Source: Raffaelea ambrosiae
Lineage: Eukaryota; Ascomycota; Sordariomycetes; Ophiostomatales; Ophiostomataceae
Assembly (NCBI GenBank): GCA_002778195.1
Contig: PCDI01000004.1
Location: 3,570,226 to 3,634,225, forward strand
Length of the DNA stretch: 64,000 nucleotides
Direction: 5' to 3'
The notes under the pieces: generated by a model
The model's database searches: none
The model's input: the letters and a program-made list of their open reading frames with translations, nothing else
Told to the model about the DNA's origin: nothing
Position numbers and translations under genes: made by a program
In this document: positions 10,858-20,786 of the stretch, one piece after another
Position numbering within the stretch: position 1 is the stretch's first letter
Layout of the letters: every line of letters begins with the position of its first letter

Positions 10858-13613
10858 AATTACTGGGAGACACTGTTGGCTCCAGTTCGACCAAACGAAC
10901 ATAATCCCCCACCGCTCCCCCGAGCAATCAATGGAAGCGCAAGCTACCAAAATCACGACATCTAGAAGAGATGCCCACGACATCACCGCGAAAGAGTCAT
11001 ATAAATACCGGACAGGTTTTCCGAATTAAACATTAGGCAGTGAAGTGCCATGCTTGGATTCCGGCCAGGCAGAATAATCTATTACGATACCCTGGAGTCT
11101 CAAGACTGGTCTCGTTATTCCGGATCTTTCTGTTATAATTCGTTTTAGCTTACTTGCTTTCTTGTTTTCTTGCTTTCTTCAGCCTCCCACTGTGCCTCTC
11201 TTTCTTTCTCTCCTTCTGTTTTATATGTCTGTTTTATTTCTCTTTCTTTATTGCCCTCTCAATCCATTTCCTTTGTCCTGTTTCTGAATTCATGTTGTCA
11301 TGCTTTATGTTTTCCTTTTTTACTCCAATATCCTGCAATGATTCATTTTAGTCTTACCACATCTCTATCATCATAGCTTTGATTTAGCTTCACCCTCGTC
11401 CCTGCTTCTTGCTCGATTCTCCTTTGTGATTCTTTACATCCCCTTTGCTTTTCTTTGTCCGCCTGCTTCAAACGTTCATTCGCGTTGGTGAAATAATAAT
11501 CAGTTGGGGCTGGGAAGTGGCGCAGCCGTTTCTGTGCGAGTTGGGTTTGTTCCGAGACAATTCATTCTTCTGCTCTCGAGTGTAAAGAGACGGAACGTAA
11601 TTTGTCAAACTGTGACTTGTTTGATTTTTCCAACTACCCAAAATTTTACTTAATTATTTTTACCACCGGGTTCCCCTGCGGCTGATATCCAACTCAACAC
11701 AAACACAAAGAGGTGTCATTCTTTCCGCCGTACAGTTTACGAGCAGCACGCGCCCTGTGAATGGCTGGTTACGCGTCCGACAAGAGCACTACTATATATT
11801 GACTAGATATACAAAAACCGCATAGGGTATGTGCAATATAAGAAAGCAGAAAAAAAAGTCCCTGTTACCCTATCCACCATTATGCACATACGGGCACAAA
11901 AGGCAATGGCCGCTCCATTCGGCTAGGGCCTTTGAACCGCCGTCTGTTCTTTCTGATTTATTGTCTGCTGGCTAGGAACTCTGATATTAGCAGAGGAAAC
12001 CCTGTAATATATTATCAAGCAACCCCTGTTTTCTTAATGCCCGGCATTAGGGGCTCTAGTTAGTGACCTAACCGACAGAAAAAAAAAAAAAAAAACCGTT
12101 GGCGCTTTCCACAATCACGAGAAAATATTCCGTCTCTTTTCGTTTTCAATAGCTACTTTTTTTTTCCCGAGCCCACACAACCAGGTCTTTTCTGGTGCTT
12201 TCCACTTTTGTACAAACAACTCCGTATGTGGCAGGGGGCAGAGTGTCAAAACCAGGTCAAAGTTGGCCTTGCATAACAAGATTCCGGTTTGCATTAAGGC
12301 TCATTCGGGACTACTGGCCGATCCATAACCAGTGCAAACCGGTGTAAACCAGTGCAAAGGACCTTTTTGGTGAACCGTGGTCGGTTTTCTGCGCGAAGAA
12401 CCAGGTAGCCTCCTGAATATCGTGTGCTGCAGCGTTTACTGGTTGTCTTCGCCCTGTACCGGAAATTTTATAACCAAGCAAGACTCATCCCACCCAAGCT
12501 CAACCCGCGCCCCCCCCTCCCCCCTTCCCCTACCCAGCCCTCGTATTATTGTCGAATAGAGACTTTATTGTCTCAAGACAGGCAGCTGTCCGGGTTGTCT
12601 ACACCGTCGTTCCAAAAGCGGGCACAAGGGGGTGTGTATGGGTGCCTCGGGTCTCCATCCACCGACCACCGCCCTGCAGAGACAACTACATGATACAACG
12701 TTGTGCTATTATTTACACGAAGACCTATATCAACGTGGTGAGCTTTGAGTGGTTCTCCCACACTCTGGCTGTACTGTCTTATCTGGCTTGTATATGTCAT
12801 TATGCCGTGCTGTAAGATACAACCCTGGGGCGAGAAAGGGCAGCGAGGACGACCAGGTAGGGGGTGGGAGGGCTGGATGGCAATGGTTGGAAATGGATAC
12901 GCTGTCCACACTCCCGACACACACACACACAGACACACACAAACATACGCACACATGCCCTGCTACGTCACTAGACTAGCCACGTCGCGATGCATTTGTC
13001 AAGAACCAGAGGGAAGTTTGCGCACACCCGATCCAGCCGGTAACAATTCATAGGGCAGAGACAACGCACACTTCTCGTACACACACCCATCACACAGACT
13101 ACGGGACCATTACGAAACCGGCGCGCTTCCGCAACACACCACAACAGTCTAGTCTTGATCCGAGCACCCCTTTTGCTCGCACATTGATTGTCTGGATACC
13201 GAGAAGCCACGAAGACAAATGGGATTCAGACTAGGACAATTAGGGCGACCTCGCCGCTGCGAGAGATGTACTCACCGCTTATGTTTGTTACAAACGAGGA
13301 GAACATGACGGCAGTGGAGATGCAGGGTGGGTGGCTGGGAAGGTGTGATGCCTCCCACCAGTTCTCAACGATAATTCGGGTTTCCCACCACTCTGGAGTT
13401 TCTGAGGTTTATTTGTTTGATTATTACCCGGATGTTTCAAACAGGAAAGAGAAGGAAACCAAAGCATCCAGTTCCTGTTCGAAGTTGCAACCGTCTGGTA
13501 GGGAGGGTTCCAAACAGTCGACCCACTGACGATGGATGCCGCCCAGCCATGCACAATAGCTGGGAGATTCCGTCTTAAGGGAGTATTCGTAGGGCTATAT
13601 TATATGTTCCTCA
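10858..13613. other. 2.7-kb convergent intergenic region
   Basis: This lies between the 3' ends of the Myb gene and the ketopantoate reductase gene. It has no convincing open frame. It holds a CT-rich stretch (11150-11480), a poly-A run near 12080-12097, the TGCAAACC repeat cluster at 12284-12360, a C-rich run near 12508-12535, and a CA-rich run near 12917-12955. It is longer than expected for two facing 3' ends, so an unrecognised non-coding transcript is possible. Confidence 0.6.
12284..12360. repeat. TGCAAACC-type 10-bp tandem repeat with an inverted copy
   Basis: Bases 12331-12360 are three consecutive 10-mers: AGTGCAAACC, GGTGTAAACC and AGTGCAAAGG. Forty bases upstream, CCGGTTTGCA (12284-12293) is the exact reverse complement of TGCAAACCGG (12333-12342). 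The 10-bp period equals about one helical turn. No known factor is assigned. Confidence 0.6.
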
Positions 13614-15206
13614 TTATGAGTAAATATGCCTAACTTGGGGGAAGTAAGCACTGAGACCCTCCCTATCCAGAATCTTCTGCGATTCCACAAGCTCAAGCAA
13701 TGTCTTGTGCGCTGTGACATCAAGATTTTGCGTTGCATCCGTGTCCAAGTTCTTAAGGTAGGCTGCCGTCTCCACAAACCAGCCATTGAATTCTCGGACC
13801 TCAGTTGGCTTCCTAGCCTCGACATCCTGCAGCATGGAACTCCTGTTTTCTGCAACTATTGCTGCAACACGGTAAAGCATGGAGCGCAATCCAGGGAAGC
13901 TCAGTCGTTGGAGACGTGTCTCGTAGTCGCTACCCTTGTCTGTAGCTGCTTCATCATACGAAGGTTGCTGCAAAATTTCCCGACTGCTGCTGTCGTACTG
14001 TACTAATGTCTTCAGCACGTTGCTGGATTCCTCAAGTAGTCGATCAATGACGCGAGACACAATCTCTTGCTGGTTTTCAGTGCTGCCGTGTTCGTCCAGC
14101 GTTATGAACAGCTCGCCATTCCTGCATCGCAAGACTGCCGTCAACGAATTGATAATGGAGTTGACTACAAGTTTCTCGAACTGCACTATCAACAACTCCG
14201 GCCTAGGAGAGTATCGAGTATTCAAAAGCGGCGAGGCAAGCAGTTGGTTGACAAGGAACGAGTCTGTCGGATGCTGGCCATTGTTGGGGCTGCCGCCGCT
14301 CACAGTCCCAAGGACAACACCGGCAGGAGATGCATGAATGCTTTCAAATGGACCAACAGAAGTAACGCCGTGGGTGACGACTGCTGCCATCCAATGTGGA
14401 TGCCGTGTTGCCACATCCACACTGTGCTCGTGAACTTCCGGGTATCTTGCCTTGTCGTAGAGCGGACCGTATGGAGGCCAGAGCTTGTTCATGCCGTTTT
14501 GGACAAAGACCACGGTTGACTCAGGACCGAGATATCGTCGCACCCAGTCTGCTTGCCGCATGGCATCTTGTGTCTTGGTGGCAATAATAAGGTTGAAAAT
14601 ACGAGCATTACTGGATGGCAATTTACCAGTAGGCGAAGCACTCGGGAAACCAATTTCGAGAGCTGGACAAGGCTGTGGAGGTGGTTCTTCAGACCACAAT
14701 TCCACATCGAACCCAGTAAATGTGTCATCTTCTGAAGCAGATCGATGCTGTAGAAAATCCTGGCGGTGCAATGTCACGCCCGGCTTGTCCTGCCAGTGTT
14801 CCAGCAGGCTCCTCTTGTGAACAACCAGTGTAACAGGTGGCGAATTAGGCAGTTTTGACAGACCTACGGCAAAGAGTCGACCCAAATTCCCCAGACCGAG
14901 AATGTAAATGCGGCGACGTGCATCGTCATCCGGACTTGTGGAGTTGTCAGATGTGGCTGTAGTCAGTGCCCCGTTGCCCTGTCGCTCAATGTCATTCACT
15001 GTCCACTTATAGATCTTTGGACCAGTTCCCTTGCTTCTGAGGAGAGTCTGAAGCCAGTCTGGCCTAGTCTCAGGGTCTGAGAATGACATCTTGCCTTTGG
15101 CTGTCGAAGAAGACCAACGCCGCTGGGCTGGAGACGGACTTCGTGGCAGACAGATGTAGGGAATAAATAGAGGTTTCTGGCTGCTGAAACAGAATATGCG
15201 AGACAT
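13614..15206 (-). CDS. PAN5: 2-dehydropantoate (ketopantoate) 2-reductase, probably mitochondrial
   Basis: Reduces ketopantoate to pantoate with NADPH in pantothenate/coenzyme A synthesis. It is a single exon of 530 residues from the ATG at 15206; an in-frame GTG upstream is not used. The N-terminus (MSRIFCFSS, then an Arg/Ser-rich run to about residue 40) looks like a mitochondrial presequence. The Rossmann motif IYILGLGNLGRLFA (GxGxxG), the FVQNGMN motif and the C-terminal helix with KLVVNSIINSLTAVLRCRNG are typical of the ApbA/PanE family. The protein is longer than yeast Pan5, as in other moulds, mainly through inserts between strands. It is transcribed divergently from RAD26 across a 356-bp promoter. 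The gene symbol follows yeast; some fungal family members may act on other 2-keto acids. Confidence 0.85.
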   Translation of the reverse strand: MSRIFCFSSQKPLFIPYICLPRSPSPAQRRWSSSTAKGKMSFSDPETRPDWLQTLLRSKGTGPKIYKWTVNDIERQGNGALTTATSDNSTSPDDDARRRIYILGLGNLGRLFAVGLSKLPNSPPVTLVVHKRSLLEHWQDKPGVTLHRQDFLQHRSASEDDTFTGFDVELWSEEPPPQPCPALEIGFPSASPTGKLPSSNARIFNLIIATKTQDAMRQADWVRRYLGPESTVVFVQNGMNKLWPPYGPLYDKARYPEVHEHSVDVATRHPHWMAAVVTHGVTSVGPFESIHASPAGVVLGTVSGGSPNNGQHPTDSFLVNQLLASPLLNTRYSPRPELLIVQFEKLVVNSIINSLTAVLRCRNGELFITLDEHGSTENQQEIVSRVIDRLLEESSNVLKTLVQYDSSSREILQQPSYDEAATDKGSDYETRLQRLSFPGLRSMLYRVAAIVAENRSSMLQDVEARKPTEVREFNGWFVETAAYLKNLDTDATQNLDVTAHKTLLELVESQKILDREGLSAYFPQVRHIYS

Positions 15207-15562
15207 CGCCACCGATCTAATTGCAGCTTCCACGCCTGCAAAAATCCAAGAAGCTTCTCCAGCAATTCGCAGGCGCCACGATATCGGAGCTTTATGTGAC
15301 AGATGAGGACGCTCACGTGCCGAGGATGATGATAACTAGCGGATCACGTGCCAGCGTGGAAGCGTCGCGACTGCCTTGAGATCGAGACCCCGCCACCCGT
15401 AGGCAACTAATTAGGTGAGAAGCCCGATTAAAATTTCGCTTGAAGACATCAAGCGATTTTGGACCCTTGCAAAGCTGGTGACACGCAGAAATGGTATGAT
15501 CGCAGGGTCAGCGGCAGGAGCCAGCAGCCCTACCACCTTTGAAACAAACAGGACACACAGCA
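15207..15562. promoter_or_regulatory. Divergent promoter with two CACGTG boxes
   Basis: Shared upstream region of the ketopantoate reductase gene (-) and RAD26 (+). It contains CACGTG at 15314-15319 and 15345-15350, both within the 9-mer TCACGTGCC and spaced 31 bp, about three helical turns. CACGTG is bound by bHLH factors such as Cbf1/Pho4 in fungi. Which factor acts here is unknown. Confidence 0.55.
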
Positions 15563-18500
15563 ATGGCGCAACCGAACTCTTTGGCCGAACCCGCTGTTTC
15601 GGGTAGCAGCAACGAAGCCTACGAAGACCGCGATGGCCACGATGACAGCACCATGCTGGACGAGGAGTCGGCCATCAAGGCACTGACTGAGAACATCCGC
15701 GACCAAGATGATCTCGAGCGCGACATCACCCACCAGGCAGAGTTGGCTCTGATTGAGGCTGAAGACAAACGAGACGAGAAGCGCATGGAGAAGCTGGACG
15801 GCACGAAAGCGAAACTCGAGGAACAAAAACGGACACACGAACAGAGACTAAGAGCAGTATCTTTTGGTAACCCCGCATTGCGGCTGCGCCTAGAGAAGGA
15901 GATTGCCCGTATCACTGTCGAGATTGAAACGGCCGACAAAGACCTCGCCGATTTTCGCGCTCGCATTGCCCAGAGACATCAGGTGGACGGAGGCTCTGGT
16001 TCGGCAGACGCTGCTGAGGATGCGTCCAAGTCAGCAAATGCGAGACTACCCAATGAGACACACCGCGAGTTCCTGATCCGCACTGGAAAAATCACACCTT
16101 TTGCGAAGATTGGCGGTCCAAGACCAGAAGGAGTCGAGGGCAACCTTGCCGATGTAATTTTGGAAGCGGAGGACGAAGCTGTTGCCGAGGGTCTGGCCAA
16201 AGAGTCCCGAGACGAACCTCGGTCGCACCAAAATTTACGCTTGCCGGGATTTTCGGACGGATACCAAGCGGACCAGGTTGCCTCCTCGGCTGTCGAGTCC
16301 GAGTTCTCGTTAAGACCGCGGAAGAAGAGGAGGACACAAACAACATCGACAGCCATCCATCCAGGAGACGATGACGATGAATGGCGTCCGACAGAACCGT
16401 CTGCGGAAAGTGCGGCCTCCGAAGGCGAATCGGAGGACGACGCGATTTTGACTGCTCGGACACGACCTGCCTCTCGAAAGAGAACTTCGCGGGCAACCAT
16501 AGTCGAAACAGGGGACGACGAAGCTTCTGCAAAAGTCAATTTGAGTGGAGTCGACGATGGAAGCGAAGAGGTGTATAAAGTGCGGCTGGAAGACTGGGTT
16601 ACACGAAGAAGCAGTGCTCGACGCCGTCGCAGGGAGCGAGATGGCCTCCCACCCGAGACCGGGGCAGAGAGGAAAGAGGAAGAATGGTTCAAACCATCGC
16701 CAGACGAGCCCGACCACGTTTTCGAAAATGGGCTCAGGTTGCCAGGCGATATCTATCCTTCCTTGTTTGGATACCAGAAAACGGCTGTCCGTTGGCTGGC
16801 GGAACTCTATGACATGAAAGTCGGCGGGATCATCGGCGACGAGATGGGCTTGGGCAAGACGGGTACGTTTTGAATTTGGACAAATCTCTGCTTATCGTGC
16901 ATTGCTCGCCTAATTTGCTAACGTATCGTGAATGCAGTCCAGCTCATCTCTTTTGTTGCCGCTCTGCACTACAACAAGCGTCTGGATAAGCCCGTCATAG
17001 TCGTTGCACCTGCCACGGTGCTTCGACAATGGGTGAACGAGTTCCATCGCTGGTGGCCGCCGTTGAGGGTTTCCATTCTGCACTCCTCTGGCAGCGGAAT
17101 GCTGAATCTCCACAGAGAAGATCGCATCGAAGATGAGGAGCTTTCGTGGGACAGGCACCAGGAAAAACGAAAATCAAACCCGTCTGCAAAGAGAATCGTC
17201 GACCGGGTTGTCCAACAGGGGCACGTCCTTGTCACAACTTATGCCGGCTTGCAGACATACGGCGATATACTCATTCCCGTCAACTGGGCCTATGCCGTCC
17301 TTGACGAGGGTCACAAAATCCGCAATCCAAACACTGCCATCACTGTCTACTGCAAAGAATTGCGGACGGCCAACCGCATTATCCTATCGGGAACCCCTAT
17401 GCAGAACAACCTTACTGAACTATGGTCACTGTTCGACTTCATCTACCCAATGCGGCTGGGCACTTTGATCAACTTCCGCAATCAGTTCGAAATTCCGATC
17501 CGGCTTGGAGGCTACGCGAATGCAACCAACCTTCAGATCATGACCGCGCAGAAATGTGCCGAGACACTCAAGGATGCTATCAGCCCGTATTTGCTGCAAC
17601 GTTTGAAAGCAGATGTGGCTACCGATTTGCCGAAGAAGAGTGAGCAGGTGCTCTTTTGCAAACTGACGGAACCTCAACGGCAAGCTTACGAGTTGTTCCT
17701 CAAGTCTGACGAAATGAACGCGATTCTCAGAAGGGTGCGCCAATCTCTGTATGGTATCGACATTCTCAGAAAAATTTGCAACCACCCAGACCTGGTTGAG
17801 CCGCAGCTGAAGAAGAAAGATGGATATTACTGGGGTAGCCCCAACAAGTCGGGAAAAATGCAAGTGGTCAAGGCCTTGCTGAGCATGTGGAAGAGATTTG
17901 GTCACAAGACCCTGCTCTTCTGCCAAGGCACTCAAATGCTTGACATTCTCGAGGTCTTTGTACAGCGCCAGGGAGATATGAGATACCTGCGCATGGATGG
18001 CAAGACGGCCATCAAAGAGCGACAAACTCTTGTTGACCGGTTCAACAATGACCCGCAATATAATGTCTTCCTGTTGACGACAAAGGTTGGAGGTTTGGGC
18101 GTGAACCTCACAGGAGCCAACAGGGTGATCATCTTTGACCCAGACTGGAACCCGTCGACAGATGTACAGGCACGCGAAAGAGCCTGGCGACTGGGACAAA
18201 AGAGAGAGGTCACAATCTACCGACTAATGACGGCGGGCACCATCGAGGAGAAGATCTACCACCGACAGATCTTTAAGCAGTTCCTCACAAACAAGGTTTT
18301 GAAGGACCCGAAACAAAGGACGTCGTTTGGTCTCCACGATCTCCACGACCTGTTCACCCTAGGTACATATGAAGATGGAGTCACTGAGACAAGTGAGCTC
18401 TTCCAGGGCAGCGAAGTAAAGTTGCCTCCCTCAGCAAAGAGGCAGGTGATCACTCCTGGTCCGGACGCGGTTCCCATTGTTACTATGGGCGAGTCTGAGT

Positions 18501-19234
18501 CGAAGAAAAATAACGGCAAAGGCAAAGAGACCGAAAGAACAAATGACGACGAAGGCGAGCTGCGCAACATTGCTGGCGTAGCAGGTATGGAAGATTACCA
18601 ACAAGGCGACCAACAAGATGGAGATGGGCCGGGTGGCGAAGAAGACCGTTTGATGCGCGGCATCTTTTCACAATCTGCCATCCACAGCGCCCTGGAGCAT
18701 GACCAAATTATGAATGGCGGCAGTGGCCAAAAAGTCCAGGCCGACAGACGGATTCTCGAACAGGAGGCGACCAGAGTTGCCTCTGTTGCGGCTGCCCATT
18801 TGCGGCAAGCCGGAGAAGAAGCCCGGCAAGTACCTATTGGCACGGTGACCTGGACTGGTGAGGTCGGAGAAGCCGGCCGGCCGCGCAATATTCGCCGTGG
18901 CCGCGGAGGACCGAGCTCGGCTGGTATCCTGGCAGGTATTGCTGACCGACAAGGCCTACGTGGAAGCAGCAGCAGCCCGGGACGTTCGCGCTCTGCAACT
19001 CCAGACAGGACTGCTGTTATATCTGTGAAAGATTTTGAGAGAATGATACCCAACTTCATACGACGGCATGGGGGCCAAGTGCCTTCTAAGCTCTTGGTAG
19101 ACCATTTTAACCAGTACTGCACTGGCAAACAACAGGCAGGCGACTTCAAAGAAGCACTGGATAAGGTCGCGAAGATGGAAAAGGTCGGCTCGAGCATGCG
19201 GGCGATCTGGTCTCTCAAACCACGATACCAGTAA
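15563..19234 (+). CDS. RAD26: SNF2-family DNA repair ATPase, Rad26/CSB orthologue
   Basis: Transcription-coupled nucleotide excision repair translocase that acts on stalled RNA polymerase II in the nucleus. Exons are 15563-16862 and 16938-19234; the intron splits the Walker A motif (GDEMGLGKT then VQLISF). The product is 1198 residues. The first 110 residues are a charged coiled coil, followed by an acidic low-complexity region with basic KKRR-type clusters (about 200-390). The SNF2 ATPase has Walker A near 428, DEGHKIRNPNTA, SGTPMQNN, and the helicase-C motifs GGLGVNLTGANR and RAWRLGQKREV (about 817-850). The tail after about residue 900 is Gly/Gln-rich and ends in a globular segment (FERMIPNFIRRHGG onward) like the CSB C-terminal domain. 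The ATG at 15563 is the first in this frame. Confidence is high. Confidence 0.95.
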
Positions 19235-19685
19235 AGGGAAGCACCGGGATGTAATATGCGCATATCTTCCATCATCAGAGCAAATATTGGCCACAATTAC
19301 GAGCTATTGATAAATTTATTTTCGGCTTTTTATTTGATGATGCCCACACGCGTATGGACACACGACACCCCTTTTCCCCTCTCTCCGTTTACCAATCCCT
19401 TGCCTACTTTTCTGTGGTTGTGCCAGAAGCAACATGTGACGACGTATAGATTTTATGGAGACCAGGCGCATATTGGCCGTTCCCCTCGGAAGTGTCAGCA
19501 CCACAATAGACAACCCAAAATGCATTCAATTCCATTTCTCTTTTTTGTTGTTTGCTTTTGTTCTCATACCCTAATCCTAAACCCGAGCAATGGCCTCATG
19601 TCCATGCCCTGAATACCAGAGAAACACAGGCGGGAAATACACGCCACGACGCCCCAGGAATAGACAAAAGAAGTCGCTGGAACAT
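19235..19685. other. Convergent intergenic region with a telomere-like motif
   Basis: 450 bp between the 3' ends of RAD26 and RPS14. No gene is seen. Bases 19568-19584 read ACCCTAATCCTAAACCC, a degenerate interstitial copy of the CCCTAA telomere-type repeat. Confidence 0.5.
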
Positions 19686-20408
19686 TTACAGACGACGACC
19701 ACGGCGACCACCCTTCCGGCGGGTCGAGTCGGACGGGGTGGGGGTGACGTCCTCAATGCGGCCAATCTTCATGCCGGAACGGGCCAGGGCACGGAGAGCG
19801 GACTGGGCACCGGGACCAGGGGTCTTGGTACCGTTACCTGTAGGATGAATGTTAGCATATTGCGCTAGCTTGAAGTCAACAAAGCTCGGAAAGAAGGAGA
19901 ACCTACCACCAGTGGCACGGATCTTGATGTGCAGGGCAGTGATGCCCAGCTCCTTGCAGCGAGCAGCGACGTCCTGGGCAGCCAGCATGGCAGCGTACGG
20001 GGAGGACTCATCACGGTCGGCCTTGACCTTCATACCACCAGTCACACGGCAAATGGTTTCGCGGCCACTGGAATCACCCAGAATGTTAGCCTTCTTGATC
20101 ATTTGCCATCACATTTCAAACTCTTTGGGTTTGATGTCTTTTTTTTCTCTCCATCTCGGGCGGTTCTCTTTACCTCAGATCGGTGACGTGCACGAAGGTA
20201 TCGTTGAAGGAAGCGAAGATGCGCGCAACGCCGAAAACGAGCTCGCCTGTCAACCACGTCTTGTCAGCCTTTTGTTTTCTCTCCAGAATTCGATCGCATC
20301 GTCGGCCAGCATTGAAAGCCAGCATAATGTCTAAAACTCACCCTCGCGGACCTGGGGGCCCAAGGAGATGTTCTCCTGGGCGGGCTTGACGGTTCTCTTC
20401 GGAGGCAT
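19686..20408 (-). CDS. RPS14: 40S ribosomal protein S14 (uS11)
   Basis: Small-subunit ribosomal protein on the platform of the 40S subunit. Exons on the minus strand are 20408-20342, 20246-20174, 20067-19907 and 19837-19686, joined by three short GT-AG introns (95, 106 and 69 nt). The product is 150 residues, the usual length. It starts MPPKRTVKPAQENISLGP, runs through FGVARIFASFNDTFVHVTDLSGRET and GMKVKADRDESSPYAAMLAAQD, and ends in the conserved basic tail STRRKGGRRGRRL. The first coding exon is 67 nt. It is head to head with RPL7 across a 378-bp promoter, so the two are probably co-regulated. Confidence is very high. Confidence 0.97.
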
Positions 20409-20786
20409 GGTGGATGAGGGATGTGTGTTATCGTTGGGTGGATTGGATTGTGCTGGAGGGAGAAGTGAAGCAACAAAATGGCACTCGAGAGAAAAACTTC
20501 GAATAATTGGTGTGCTAATTTTTGGTGGGGTTTCGCTGGTCTGGAAATTGAGCGGTGTTATGTGGCAGAAATGCCCATAGGTGCAAAAACACCAAAGGGT
20601 TGGTGTGCCCTAGACAAGAAGTGGAGTCAATTTTCTAGGGCTAACGCAATTTTTTCTCCTAAGTTATCTCTCTAGTCGCTCGAGAAAAAAAAAGATCTCT
20701 TCTTTTCACGATCAACCCGACCACGACATCGACCATCGTTTCCTCCAAGTCGCAACATCGACCAACAGGGACACAAATCATTCGCA
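20409..20786. promoter_or_regulatory. Bidirectional ribosomal-protein promoter (RPS14 / RPL7)
   Basis: The 378 bp between the two start codons must drive both ribosomal protein genes. It contains an 8-bp inverted repeat, GCCCTAGA at 20607-20614 and TCTAGGGC at 20634-20641. The RCCCTA core resembles sites of Tbf1, which controls ribosomal protein genes in many fungi. A pyrimidine-rich leader precedes RPL7. Factor assignment is inference. Confidence 0.55.
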
